The notes beneath the pieces are model-generated. The model saw only the letters and a program-made list of their open reading frames with translations. It was not told the DNA's origin and made no database searches. Made by a program: the position numbers and the translations under genes. Positions 1 through 7,312 of a stretch of 64,000 nucleotides of DNA are shown here, piece after piece (position 1 is the stretch's first letter; the number at the start of each line of letters is the position of its first letter). This DNA comes from Pseudomonadota bacterium. GTDB lineage: Bacteria; Pseudomonadota; Gammaproteobacteria; Steroidobacterales; MnTg04. The stretch spans positions 1-64,000 of the forward strand of contig JACZVC010000003.1 of assembly GCA_022572885.1 (NCBI GenBank), in the 5' to 3' direction.

Positions 1-169
1 TAAGACGCCCCTCTCCTGGGCGGGGATACCATGTGGTAATCACATCTCCATTTGTGTCCGTGAAAGTAATTTCGACTTTGCTCGAATCGGGATTATCCTC
101 CCCGACTTGAACGACAAAGTAGTCCACCCGGGCTCCTACATGATGCGTTCTTTTCATCATTAAGGTCAT
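1..169 (-). CDS. Hypothetical element protein, 3' end beyond window edge
   Basis: An open frame starts with ATG at 169, overlapping the TGA stop of the upstream 126-aa gene (ATGA overlap), and stays open for 56 codons to the window edge. The visible product has a basic start and then a beta-strand-like stretch containing the pieces VDYFVVQVG and KVEITFTDTNGDV, which loosely recalls OB-fold type phage proteins. A second in-frame ATG pair lies a few codons downstream. No clear ribosome binding site precedes it, so translational coupling to the upstream gene is likely. I do not recognise the family; the ORF and the coupling are directly visible and any function would be a guess. Confidence 0.55.
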   Translation of the reverse strand, partial: MTLMMKRTHHVGARVDYFVVQVGEDNPDSSKVEITFTDTNGDVITTWYPRPGEGRL

Positions 170-546
170 TGGTTGACCAAGCGGTACACATCACCGTCTC
201 TCTCGATGCTGAGCGCTCCTGCCTGACCGGCGTACTTGGGGTTTTTCAGATCCGACAGGGCAGTGAGTACCGTCGAGCGTGTCACGCTCAACTGCTCGGC
301 GATCTTGTCGATCTGCCCGACCGTCACGACACCGGCCCTTTCGAACTTGCCCCGAAGCATCGCCTTTGCGCCTTTCGGGTGGCCATTGTCCTTGGCTGAC
401 TTGGCTTTGGTCGCCTGGCCATTGGCCTGCTCAGCGAATAGTTTCTCCAGTTCGGCCTTCGGTGCCTTCGTGCGAAACATCACACCGGCCGCCCGTAGGG
501 CTTCGTGCAGTTGTACCTTCGTCATCGCTTTCATTGCTTTCATCAT
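166..546 (-). CDS. Small DNA-binding-like protein (SAP-like N-terminus, winged-helix-like C-terminus)
   Basis: The product is 126 aa. The first 40 residues (TKVQLHEALRAAGV onward) resemble a SAP-type helix-extension-helix. A lysine/alanine-rich linker follows, and residues about 70-126 look like a winged helix: a helix around VTVGQIDKIAEQL, a recognition-like helix around VTRSTVLTALSDL and a beta wing ending in DGDVYRLVNQ. A good ribosome binding site (GGAGAAAG) precedes the first ATG; a second ATG follows directly, so either may be used. It lies downstream of the capsid gene on the same strand and overlaps the next gene by ATGA. A regulatory or packaging role for DNA binding is plausible but is only an inference from fold-like patterns. 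Confidence 0.6.
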   Translation of the reverse strand: MMKAMKAMTKVQLHEALRAAGVMFRTKAPKAELEKLFAEQANGQATKAKSAKDNGHPKGAKAMLRGKFERAGVVTVGQIDKIAEQLSVTRSTVLTALSDLKNPKYAGQAGALSIERDGDVYRLVNQ

Positions 547-668
547 CTTTCTCCTCTGCTTTGTGCTTAGGTGGGTTTCTCAGACCATATGTAGCTGAGT
601 AAGCTTAGGATATGACACTTTCAGATGAAAATAAAGGGGAACGAGAAAGGAGATTCAAAGGAGAAAGT

Positions 669-705
669 CGGGGCCCGCCCCTCTGACGGGTGAGGACGGG
701 CCCCG
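669..705 (-). terminator. GC-rich hairpin downstream of capsid gene
   Basis: The arms at 669-677 and 697-705 (CGGGGCCCG and CGGGCCCCG) pair perfectly, and further GC pairing extends inward. It lies between the capsid gene and the 126-aa gene on the minus strand. The bases after it on that strand (ACTTTCTCCTTT) are only moderately U-rich, so it may be a weak terminator or an RNA-stabilising structure. The rest of the 547-818 gap holds no convincing gene. Confidence 0.45.
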
Positions 706-818
706 AAGTGCAGCCGTGCAAGCGCAGGTTTGTTTTGTACGCATCGGGCATCCACCCACGCTTGCTATGTACGACCGGCCGCTTGGCCGTTGAAGTGCGA
801 ATGCCCGTCAGCGTTACT

Positions 819-2063
819 TTATGCGCCCCATTTGACCGCTTCGATGACGGCGGCTGCAACGTCATGTCGCAAGATGAGGTCGTTCCATTGCCGCAGTCTG
901 ATGGCGGCCATGTCGCGCTCGAACAGATTCGTGTCGACGCCGTCGATCTTCACGGTCGCCGCGTTGGTGCGATCGACGCTGACTTGCGGAACATCACCAA
1001 TGACGACCTCGGAGGCATCGACCAAGATGACTTTTGATTCATCGCTACCGCCGCCCAGATCGTTCGGAATGTTGTTGGTTTCAAAAAACCTGCGGCCATT
1101 GATGGTCCCGGACTGGCGCATCTCGGTGCCGAAGACGCCCCGGTCTTCGGTGTCGCGCAGATCACGCAAGAACAATCTGGAGCGCGGTGACATGATCCAG
1201 ACAGGGGACCGCATCGGTACGTCAGCGCTGAGCAACAGCTCTTCGGCTTTACGCAAGTCCGCCTGCACCTCGGTCAGCGTAGCTGATCCGCCTGCCTGTG
1301 TAGCATTGAACACGTTGGCATCGATCGCCCAATCGGTGATGCCGCGCGGTTCGCTTTCGGTGCCGGAGCCGAACAAGAAGGCCTTGTCCTCCGCGGTGCC
1401 GATTGAAGCGAGCATATCGTCGAGCAGTATGGCGTCCACATCCACGGCGAACTTGCCGAGTTCTGACGTCAGCACAACCAGCGTTGCCAACTTATGCGCA
1501 ACGAGCGAGATCGCGCCGACTTTCATCTGGCTGGACGGGATACTCTTGCCTTCGCCCACATAGGCACTGGAGACTCCGCTGGTGATCTTCGGTGTTCGTA
1601 ATGTGCCTCGGGGAATCGGGACGAGGCGGGGGCCGATCTGGCGCACTACCGAGAACGGCGACAGCAATTCTATGACGTCGGCTGCCATTTCATCCAAAAT
1701 CAACAGCCCGCCGCCCTCGGCAGAACCTGCGGATTGGGCGGCTTTGTAGTGGGACTCAATATCGAGCGTGCGCGCCATCTCCAGTTCTCGGGTTTGGTCA
1801 CCGCCACCCGTTAGGGCACAAAGGCCGAGCCGGGCGAAGACTCGTGCCGCCTCCGGCATTTCCTGTTGTCGTCCCCGAACACGATCATCATGACGATTCG
1901 ACAGAATGGTTTGTGTGTACGATCCGGGGCCGGGGCCCTCGTCCCGCATCCGACCGATCTCCGACCGGATGGCGGGTCCGAGCCCAGCCTTCAGGGAACT
2001 CTCAATCAAAGGCACGAGCAACCGGCGTAGGTCGGCCTTTTGTTTGGCAGTAAGCATTTTCAC
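819..2063 (-). CDS. HK97-family phage major capsid protein
   Basis: The 414-aa product forms the shell of a phage-type capsid. Residues about 1-120 are a charged, helical delta-domain or scaffold-like region. From about 125 onward the typical HK97 pattern appears: a segment ending in LLSPFSVVRQIG, the strand RGTLRTPKIT, then SAYVGEGKSIPSSQ and the spine-helix region VVLTSELGKFAVDVDAILLD, the P-loop-like stretch around GSGTESEPRGI, and a C-terminal A-domain ending near RQWNDLILRHDVA. A strong ribosome binding site (AAGGAGAG) precedes ATG. The stop of the 64-aa gene lies only a few bases upstream, so the two are cotranscribed. No separate prohead protease is visible next to it, which is unusual for an HK97-type cluster. 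The family assignment is secure. Confidence 0.92.
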   Translation of the reverse strand: MKMLTAKQKADLRRLLVPLIESSLKAGLGPAIRSEIGRMRDEGPGPGSYTQTILSNRHDDRVRGRQQEMPEAARVFARLGLCALTGGGDQTRELEMARTLDIESHYKAAQSAGSAEGGGLLILDEMAADVIELLSPFSVVRQIGPRLVPIPRGTLRTPKITSGVSSAYVGEGKSIPSSQMKVGAISLVAHKLATLVVLTSELGKFAVDVDAILLDDMLASIGTAEDKAFLFGSGTESEPRGITDWAIDANVFNATQAGGSATLTEVQADLRKAEELLLSADVPMRSPVWIMSPRSRLFLRDLRDTEDRGVFGTEMRQSGTINGRRFFETNNIPNDLGGGSDESKVILVDASEVVIGDVPQVSVDRTNAATVKIDGVDTNLFERDMAAIRLRQWNDLILRHDVAAAVIEAVKWGA

Positions 2064-2068
2064 TCTCC

Positions 2069-2263
2069 TTAATGTAAGACTCGTGGCTGTTGCACGGGCC
2101 CTGTAGCACTCATGTTTGGTTGTTCATGCAAGGTCTCCTGCACGAGCGCCCGTAGATCCATACCTTCGAGCGCCTCCTGCACGAGAGCCTGCAAGTCAGT
2201 GCGTTCCAATTCCTTGCGGATCAGTTGCCGCAGACGACGCCGCACCAATTCATCTTTACGCAT
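2069..2263 (-). CDS. Small charged helical protein ahead of the capsid gene
   Basis: The product is 64 aa, rich in R, E, L and Q, and predicted to be almost wholly helical. It contains a near-repeat: TDLQALVQEALEGMD followed by LRALVQETLHEQ. The ribosome binding site GGAGGTGG lies at good distance from ATG, and the gene ends a few bases before the capsid gene, which supports it as real. Its position just upstream of the major capsid protein would suit a small scaffold or capsid-assembly partner, but no homologue is recognised. It would be transcribed from the motif at 2452-2479. Confidence 0.6.
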   Translation of the reverse strand: MRKDELVRRRLRQLIRKELERTDLQALVQEALEGMDLRALVQETLHEQPNMSATGPVQQPRVLH

Positions 2264-2451
2264 GTCAATCCCACCTCCATCGGGGTTAACGACGTATCAA
2301 CTACTTACATGGGAGGACCGGGGCTTCGACCTGTACGCGAATTCGTCAGCGTCTCCAGGCCGTTCGGTTCTTGGCGGGAACTGCCGGAATCACTGTCGCC
2401 GGAATGGGATCATCGGCGAGTGGTGGTGGCGTTGCGTCCGCACAATCTAAT

Positions 2452-2479
2452 CCTATGATGCTACAGGTCGGCAGGGCAA
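2452..2479 (-). promoter_or_regulatory. Repeated motif TTGCCC-N16-CATAGG, copy A
   Basis: On the minus strand TTGCCC and CATAGG are separated by exactly 16 bases. The same arrangement is found at 3203-3230 and 6117-6144. Over 29 aligned bases this copy matches the 3202-3230 copy at 23 positions. It lies about 190 bases upstream of the 64-aa gene and capsid gene. The spacing suits a promoter with a TTG-type -35, but CATAGG is a poor sigma-70 -10, so it may be an operator or a promoter for a dedicated polymerase. Confidence 0.5.
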
Positions 2480-2526
2480 GGGGGTGTCATGCGAAATAAC
2501 TGACGGTCATAGATGCCTACGTTCGT

Positions 2527-3168
2527 TCACTTCAGTGGGTCGTTTGTAGGCGTGGGCGGAAATCGGCCTGGTCCGCGACTAGCTAGACCAATGTTTGCCA
2601 TCTCGGGGTCAGAGACAAACTCAAGACCATGATCAGTCGGGTCAATCCGTAGTCCCGTTTCGTAAGTGTTGCGGACAAAATACGACTGGCCCAATGACGC
2701 CGTTTCACTCAGCAGCTCAAGCACTAACCGTTCACTAACCTCTCGTTCACTAGCCTCTCGTTCACCGATATCACTTGCAGATGCCTGGGCCTCGATTTTG
2801 ACGGCACCCATTGTGCTCCTAAAATCTATCGGGCCAATCACGACCCCCTCGTCAGTCAGCAGCAATAGCGTTATGGTGGCGTTGCGTCCCCGACTATCCT
2901 CGACATCGATAACGCCGATATTCTCACTGTCGATACGTAGTGAGACGGTAGTGCGGGCATCGACAAGTCCCTGCCCTTCGGTGATTTTGTCGATCTTACC
3001 TATCTCGCCTAGGGCCGTCCACGTCTTCCCGTCGTGTGTGATTTGATGCCCTTCCGGGCCGCTCCATAAATTCACTGTTCCGGACAGGAACTCAAACTCG
3101 CCGAGAAAGGCGATAACGATTTTATCCTTTTCCAGTTCGTCAAGAACGGCTTGCAAGAGATTGCGCAT
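2527..3168 (-). CDS. Phage tail-type protein (virion hub/assembly-like)
   Basis: The 213-aa product starts at the ATG at 3168, directly after a GGAGGT ribosome binding site; a longer open frame upstream runs antisense through the IS30 relic and was rejected. The pattern FLGEFEFLSGTVNLWSGPEG, then HDGKTWTALGEIG, then a conserved-looking VSLRIDSENI and a C-terminal stretch around DHGLEFVSDPEMANI, resembles a widespread phage tail protein family in which a short 'W-S/T-G' segment is followed by 'W-x-G-x-G' and a late 'GLE-Y/F-V'. The middle of the C-terminal half holds an unusual acidic/serine run (EREASEREVSERLV). The tail role comes from family pattern memory, not a search. Confidence 0.6.
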   Translation of the reverse strand: MRNLLQAVLDELEKDKIVIAFLGEFEFLSGTVNLWSGPEGHQITHDGKTWTALGEIGKIDKITEGQGLVDARTTVSLRIDSENIGVIDVEDSRGRNATITLLLLTDEGVVIGPIDFRSTMGAVKIEAQASASDIGEREASEREVSERLVLELLSETASLGQSYFVRNTYETGLRIDPTDHGLEFVSDPEMANIGLASRGPGRFPPTPTNDPLK

Positions 3169-3202
3169 CAGACCTCCACAGGTAATCAATTGGCAGGAGA
3201 AG

Positions 3203-3230
3203 CCTATGATGGTTCGAGTCGGTAGGGCAA
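3203..3230 (-). promoter_or_regulatory. Repeated motif TTGCCC-N16-CATAGG, copy B
   Basis: Second copy of the element motif, with identical end hexamers and 16-base spacing. CATAGG ends 34 bases upstream of the ATG of the tail-type gene, the best-placed copy for a promoter. The plus-strand reading includes GGTTCGAGTC, which mimics a tRNA T-arm, but no tRNA can be folded around it. Confidence 0.5.
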
Positions 3231-3316
3231 TGGCGAATTTTACGAGACAAACGCTGTCCGCTTTACGCCTAAAAGCTGCCGTTGCGCTAGAATGAGGCTC
3301 AGCGGCCGCTTGTGAC

Positions 3317-3585
3317 TGCGATTTCAACCGGTCGATGCAACACTTTATCGAAAACGCGGAAGATGGCGTGTATGCCAATGAATCAAAGGACTCGTCGAGG
3401 TTTCATGGCGGCAGAGAAAGCGGAGTTGTGGAACCGCTGGAATCGAGTAGGGGCGCTGAAGTCGATTGGGCGAGGATTTGGCGAACCTTCATCGTCTGTT
3501 GATCACCAGTTGGTCGCGCACGGGGGGATCGAAACCCCAGTAGAGAGGATTAACGCATGTGTTGCATCGACCGGTTGAAATCGCA
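3317..3585 (+). mobile_element. Internally deleted IS30-family element (MITE-like)
   Basis: A perfect 27-bp inverted repeat lies at 3317-3343 and 3559-3585 (outer ends TGCGATTTCAACCGG). Between the repeats is the start of an IS30-family transposase gene joined in frame to its last codons, so about 80% of the element has been lost while both ends remain. Such deletion derivatives can be moved in trans by a full-length relative. No target-site duplication was confirmed at the outer ends. Confidence 0.8.
3372..3578 (+). pseudogene. IS30-family transposase remnant (N- and C-termini fused)
   Basis: The reading frame encodes the IS30 N-terminal HTH signature: FMAAEKAELWNRW, then LKSIGRGFGEPSSSV and QLVAHGGIE. 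It then passes directly to TPVERINACVASTG and a stop inside the right inverted repeat, which matches the usual end of these transposases. The DDE catalytic domain is completely missing, so it cannot be an active transposase. The remnant could still bind ends through its HTH. Several ATG codons (3363, 3372, 3378) could start it; the choice is arbitrary. Confidence 0.75.
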
Positions 3586-3682
3586 ACCCAAAGCGGCCAT
3601 TCCCGGTCGCTTGAAAAAGTCCAGATCATGATTACCGACTGGACAAACTGTCCATTTATACTATGCTTAGGACGTATCACCG

Positions 3683-3790
3683 ACAAAGCCAAACCCACTG
3701 AAAAACGGGGACGGAAAGCCACGGGTCCTCGCTTCCTCCGAGAAGCCAAGGAACGACTCCCCGAAGGACCCAAGATCGCCGGGCTGCCAA
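3683..3790 (+). promoter_or_regulatory. c-di-GMP-I (GEMM) riboswitch ahead of secreted-protein gene
   Basis: The plus strand reads GCCAAACC, a GAAA-containing loop, GGGGACGGAAAGCCACGGG, then a stem GGGTCC/GGACCC enclosing a variable hairpin, and AGATCGCCGGGCTGCC. This is the order of conserved blocks of the c-di-GMP-I aptamer (GCAAACC, GAAA, GGGACGCAAAGCC, P3 stem, GCCGGGUUGCC). Compared with the usual sequence, the G before CAAAC is C and the C in GACGCAAAG is G, which looks like a compensated pair swap, while the preceding G expected to contact c-di-GMP is kept. The aptamer ends about 180 bases before the ATG at 3971. I see no obvious intrinsic terminator in that interval. A perfect inverted repeat TGGACA-AAC-TGTCCA lies upstream near 3639-3653. 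Confidence 0.82.
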
Positions 3791-3970
3791 AGCAATCGAA
3801 GCAACTTGACAGTGGTCGTTATAGCAGGTGAGCCATGCTACCTCAGACTTCACCAGGGCATTTCTGGACCCATTGCCAAAACCGAGCGGTGCTTCTTTAA
3901 TCCGCCGCACACTCGCCGTAGTAGGTTTGTGTTTGACGTCACTGTCGGCGGAAGCGACGAGGATTACCAA

Positions 3971-4645
3971 ATGAAAAAATCTTTATTAATACAGACTATA
4001 TCTCTATGTTTTTCGATTCTTTTTCTTTCTTTCACGACGCTATATGCCCAATCCCAAAAAGAGTTTAAAACGTACGAAGGACATAAACAGCAGTTCCTTA
4101 TAGATATACCAGAGGGGTGGTTCGTGCATGATCAATGGGAGGCTATTACAGGTATGTCAAGTCCAACTGGGATGGTTTTTTTCACGAAAGAGAATATAGC
4201 CAAGATCAAGATGAGTGCCGAGACCGAGGAGGAGCTCCTTGCTGGACTTGAAGCCATGGCAAGAATTGATATTGGAGATATGCCATCATTCTTTGTTGAT
4301 AGACATCCGAAGAATAAAAGAATGAGTTGCGGTCATTTTGAAAAGAAAGAAACAAAATCAGTAACAAAAATGCTTAAGAAAGACAGTATGTTTGACCGCG
4401 ATCGGAAGGTTATAAGCCCCTTGACAGCAACCCCGATTTCATTTGGAGGATGTAAAGGAATTAGATTAAAGGGAGAGACTGAGAAACAAAATGGCACTAG
4501 ATGGGTTATGGACGTACACGCAGTTTCAGACGGAGAAATCCTGTACCTATTTTCTTTAAGGAATATTAAGGAGAATTATGAGAAAAATCTAAGCGTCTAC
4601 GAAAAAGCAATGTCTACAGTAAAATTGACTTCGGGTGAAGGATAG
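3971..4645 (+). CDS. Secreted protein of unknown function, A+T-rich, riboswitch-controlled
   Basis: The product is 224 aa. It begins with a clear signal peptide: MKKS, then a hydrophobic core and a cleavage region around LYAQS. The mature part is mixed alpha/beta, with a start FLIDIPEGWFVHDQ like PsbP-type or similar 'invasion/stress' secreted domains, a cysteine in MSCGHFEK and another in FGGCKGIRL, and a C-terminal strand-helix VYEKAMSTVKL. A longer open frame begins at 3806, but the ATG at 3971 has GAGGA before it and gives the signal peptide. Codon use is visibly A/T-rich compared with the G+C-rich neighbours, so it was probably acquired separately. Together with the upstream c-di-GMP-I aptamer it looks like a transferred regulatory cassette. 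I do not recognise a specific function. Confidence 0.75.
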   Translation: MKKSLLIQTISLCFSILFLSFTTLYAQSQKEFKTYEGHKQQFLIDIPEGWFVHDQWEAITGMSSPTGMVFFTKENIAKIKMSAETEEELLAGLEAMARIDIGDMPSFFVDRHPKNKRMSCGHFEKKETKSVTKMLKKDSMFDRDRKVISPLTATPISFGGCKGIRLKGETEKQNGTRWVMDVHAVSDGEILYLFSLRNIKENYEKNLSVYEKAMSTVKLTSGEG

Positions 4646-4789
4646 GAAATTCTATCGCGCTGTCGGAGCCGGGCGCGAGTCGAAACGGCCTCGAATCCTT
4701 GCGGCGATACCGGACGTCGGGGGAAGGGGCTCTGTATCATACGTAAGAGAAGCTGTTTACGATCTTTAGCGGTTTAACCACTAACAAAG

Positions 4790-4808
4790 CCCCGCCCTTG
4801 TGGCGGGG
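4790..4808. terminator. Bidirectional intrinsic terminator
   Basis: Stem CCCCGCC (4790-4796) and GGCGGGG (4802-4808) with a five-base loop, followed on the plus strand by TTTTCT and flanked on the minus strand by a weaker T-rich run. It separates the plus-strand secreted-protein gene from the convergent minus-strand three-gene operon. The rest of the 4646-4915 gap shows no gene. Confidence 0.8.
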
Positions 4809-4915
4809 TTTTCTCAAGGTCCGGTTTTGGCCGTTTGCTGCCGGTCATCTTGGTCAGTTCAATGGCGTTTGAATGTCTGCTAACGGCGAAAGCAGCCTGT
4901 CGAGCCGGCCCCGGC

Positions 4916-5422
4916 CTAATACCATTCCGAATCGTCGGATCGGAACGCATCACGCAGGCTCTCGACCGGCTCCCAGCCTTCGGCAAGTTCGTCATCCCAT
5001 TGTGGCCCATCGTGGTAGCGAAACTCGGGGTCCATCCCCATCCCTGCCAGGCTATCCAACGGGGCGGGTTCCCCATGGCTAGTATGTCGGGCAGGCCTGG
5101 TCCGTCGGGTAGGGCTCGAATCCTGCGGCGGAATCCGGCGGGTCCGTATCAATGGCACGTCGATGCCGAGCGCATCCGCCAGCAGCCGCAATGAATGGCG
5201 GACGGTCTCATCTGTCGAGGTCCACTTCGCCCGCAACCAGTCGGAGATGGACATGTCGGGATTCAAACGGGAGGGCGATGACGGGAGGTAGCGGTCACAC
5301 TTCAGACCCGCGCTGAAGAATTGCTGCCTCCGGAGTTTCTGATACCGCTCCTCGAGTGGGCGGGGTAGCGCCCCGGTCTGCCGCAGTTGGTCCAGCACGT
5401 CAAACTCTTCACTGCGCCGCAT
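4916..5422 (-). CDS. Hypothetical element protein
   Basis: The product is 168 aa, last of three genes read together on the minus strand. Its first half is helical and basic (LDQLRQTGALPRPLEERYQKLRR), the middle contains DWLRAKWTSTDETVRHSLRLLADALG, which could be a small helical DNA-binding domain, and the last third is acidic and proline/aspartate-rich with the end FRSDDSEWY, suggesting a disordered tail. No family is recognised. The start follows the 87-aa gene by a short gap. An alternative frame at 4774-5076 overlaps it but lacks a credible start. Confidence 0.5.
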   Translation of the reverse strand: MRRSEEFDVLDQLRQTGALPRPLEERYQKLRRQQFFSAGLKCDRYLPSSPSRLNPDMSISDWLRAKWTSTDETVRHSLRLLADALGIDVPLIRTRRIPPQDSSPTRRTRPARHTSHGEPAPLDSLAGMGMDPEFRYHDGPQWDDELAEGWEPVESLRDAFRSDDSEWY

Positions 5423-5449
5423 GATTGTCTCTCCCCGATGTATCTGTAT

Positions 5450-5713
5450 CTACCATGCCATACGGAGGCGGCGATCATCCTCTGGCCAGCGTTCGGCCTC
5501 TGCCTGCGCCATGAACCTTTCGGCTTGTTCTTTGATGATGTTGTAGTGTTCCGTATCTTCGGCGTCCAGCACTTCCCCACGCTGTATGCGATCTATCGCA
5601 TCCATCAACCATTCCAGATGACTGTCGCAAACGAATGGCAACCACGCCGACTTGCCGGGCTTGTTGGACTTGCCCTTGTCCCTGGCTCCGGGCCACTTCA
5701 TTAGATCGCTCAT
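5450..5713 (-). CDS. Hypothetical element protein
   Basis: The product is 87 aa, mostly helical and charged, with two tryptophan-containing segments (DSHLEWLMDAIDRIQRGE and ERWPEDDRRLRMAW). It begins with ATG overlapping the stop of the 132-aa gene by four bases (ATGA), the mark of a translationally coupled operon. No domain is recognised. Its reality rests on the coupling and on a frame without rare features. Confidence 0.5.
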   Translation of the reverse strand: MSDLMKWPGARDKGKSNKPGKSAWLPFVCDSHLEWLMDAIDRIQRGEVLDAEDTEHYNIIKEQAERFMAQAEAERWPEDDRRLRMAW

Positions 5714-6108
5714 TGCAACAACCGGCTCAATGCTCGTTCGGTCGCGTTGGCAATTCGCACGACAGTATCGGCGTCTACCACTTTACCGGCAGCCAGCGCA
5801 TGGGCTAGCGATTCCTGCTCCATGATGAGGAGCGCCGCACCAACTAGTCGGGTTCTCGTGATCGGGTTCTCAGGGTCATCCACTTGCTTGGACAAGTCAC
5901 GTATCAAGCCCATCAAGCGCTTCGCCGGTGCCGACCGTCCATCAACATGATGTGGCAAGATACGCCGACACAAGGCAGACGTTGACCGGTCAACATCGTT
6001 GGAGCCACGGGACGAATCCGAGACTATGTTGTCTGGAGCGGCAAACGAACAAGTCTCATCCCTGGCTCCATTCTGGCCGTTCCCCGTCTTGCTTCTGCGC
6101 TGCATCAT
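5710..6108 (-). CDS. Hypothetical element protein, first gene of three-gene operon
   Basis: The product is 132 aa. The first 60 residues are polar and probably disordered; residues about 60-132 form helices (KRLMGLIRDLSKQVDD, RLVGAALLIMEQESLAHAL and a C-terminal ATERALSRLLQ), a layout seen in some small terminase-like or regulatory phage proteins, though no identity can be claimed. Two ATG codons begin the frame, with AGGA upstream at usable distance. Copy C of the TTGCCC-N16-CATAGG motif lies directly upstream, with CATAGG only 8 bases before the start codon. Confidence 0.5.
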   Translation of the reverse strand: MMQRRSKTGNGQNGARDETCSFAAPDNIVSDSSRGSNDVDRSTSALCRRILPHHVDGRSAPAKRLMGLIRDLSKQVDDPENPITRTRLVGAALLIMEQESLAHALAAGKVVDADTVVRIANATERALSRLLQ

Positions 6109-6116
6109 GACGGAAT

Positions 6117-6144
6117 CCTATGACCCTTCCGGCGGCTTGGGCAA
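6117..6144 (-). promoter_or_regulatory. Repeated motif TTGCCC-N16-CATAGG, copy C
   Basis: Third copy with the same end hexamers and 16-base spacing. Identity to copy A extends beyond the core on both sides (CCCTTGCCC at one end and CATAGGATT at the other on the minus strand). The inner 16 bases differ more than between copies A and B, so the ends and the spacing are what is conserved. Confidence 0.5.
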
Positions 6145-6677
6145 GGGATAAGCGCGTTTCTATGAGTTTTCGCACTCCATGTGCCATGCTGGGGCATGTT
6201 GTAAGCCAAGTATTACGCGGTGTCCATGATGACGAGACACACTGACTGAGACGACATTCGCAGAAGGTGTTTGAGTTTTCTAGCGGCAGATTGGTGTGAT
6301 CCGGCCGGATCCCGGCACACATAGGCAGGTGGATGAGGAAAAAGGACTTGACGGTCCAATCTTTAATGGCCGGCCAAATTCGGCAACAAGATACTTTCAC
6401 AATATCCCTTCCATCTAGGATGCTCCCGACACAATCTTCATGAAGGATGGACCATACATGGATGGACTACAGATACGATGCTGAGGAAGCTGTCATTGGA
6501 GACCAGTATGGACTCCCTACTCGGACTTCTTAGGCAGCCACCAACTCCAATTGCCCTGGAGAGAATCTTTCCCCTTATGCTTCGCGACGATCTCTAGGCG
6601 GCGTACTTAGAGTGCTAGAATTACGACGTGCGTAATCAGGGTGACTTAGTTGGCGACAGGATTGAGGATGAAATGTA
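6145..6677. other. 533-bp interval without a convincing gene
   Basis: This stretch lies between divergent gene sets. A minus-strand frame (6056-6400) crosses it but overlaps the 132-aa gene, has an odd cysteine/tryptophan-rich composition and no ribosome binding site. Close to the plus-strand gene at 6678 a GAGGATG ribosome binding site is visible. I see no tRNA, repeat or terminator in the remainder. Confidence 0.5.
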
Positions 6678-7298
6678 ATGTGTGCGATTGACTGGGGCTT
6701 TGTTGCTGCGTGGGTCGGTGCACTTGCCACAGCAGGACTATTGATTGCTGCGATCTACGGTTTGGGCGTCTGGAAATCGCAATTCATTAAAACACGAGAT
6801 CATGATCTAGCGCTCCGAATTCTGCATGCAATCAGCAATAGTCACATCGTATTTGATGAACTTCGGACACCCTACGCATTGTTTTCGGACAGTGATGTAC
6901 AAGTCGAGCCACCGGAAGGAGATGGGCCGGACCCACTTTATGAGTACCGAAAGATGTTTGCACGGTACAAGGCGAGGAGCATGCACGTTTTCGCTGTCAG
7001 GAAGGAACGGACTGCACTGATACTTGAAGCCTTGGAGCTTTGGGAGGACGGAGATTATGTAGTTCGTCTAGGTGAACTAATCAATCTGCTCGCTCCTATG
7101 GAAGACTCTGTACTCGCGGAGGCAGAAAACTATGTCGATAGCCTACGGCCTGATTTGGAAGACGTTGCAGTAGAATTTGATCGGAATATTCTCTACTCGC
7201 CGCTTGATGCAGAAACACCGGACCCGACAAATGATGCGTATCAAACTGCTAAGACCAATATCTTGAATCATCTACGTCCGAAAATACGAATGGAGTAA
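6678..7298 (+). CDS. Membrane-anchored hypothetical protein
   Basis: The product is 206 aa with one N-terminal membrane segment (residues about 7-31, AAWVGALATAGLLIAAIYGL), followed by a soluble helical, acidic domain of about 170 residues. The layout (short outside N-terminus, one TM, cytoplasmic helices) is shared by many small cargo proteins of mobile elements, including some with phage-defence roles, but nothing specific is recognised. It is one of only two protein genes on the plus strand of the element, stands alone, and is followed by the tRNA gene. The start has a GAGGATG ribosome binding site. Confidence 0.6.
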   Translation: MCAIDWGFVAAWVGALATAGLLIAAIYGLGVWKSQFIKTRDHDLALRILHAISNSHIVFDELRTPYALFSDSDVQVEPPEGDGPDPLYEYRKMFARYKARSMHVFAVRKERTALILEALELWEDGDYVVRLGELINLLAPMEDSVLAEAENYVDSLRPDLEDVAVEFDRNILYSPLDAETPDPTNDAYQTAKTNILNHLRPKIRME

Positions 7299-7312
7299 GT
7301 GTTTACTGAAAT

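Noticed and set aside
605-865. 86-aa minus-strand frame after the capsid gene
   Set aside because: It overlaps the end of the capsid gene by 47 bases, has no ribosome binding site and its composition reflects the GC hairpin at 669-705.
730-1563. 277-aa plus-strand frame
   Set aside because: It lies antisense within the capsid gene, which has clear family support, and its product is low-complexity Ser/Thr-rich.
3202-3232. tRNA-like T-arm string GGTTCGAGTC
   Set aside because: No acceptor or anticodon arm can be formed; the sequence is part of the repeated TTGCCC-N16-CATAGG motif.
3169-3378. N-terminal extension of the tail-type protein
   Set aside because: The extension runs antisense through the IS30 remnant, while an ATG with a perfect GGAGGT lies at 3168.
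6056-6400. 114-aa minus-strand frame
   Set aside because: It overlaps the start of the 132-aa gene, lacks a ribosome binding site and has implausible Cys/Trp content.
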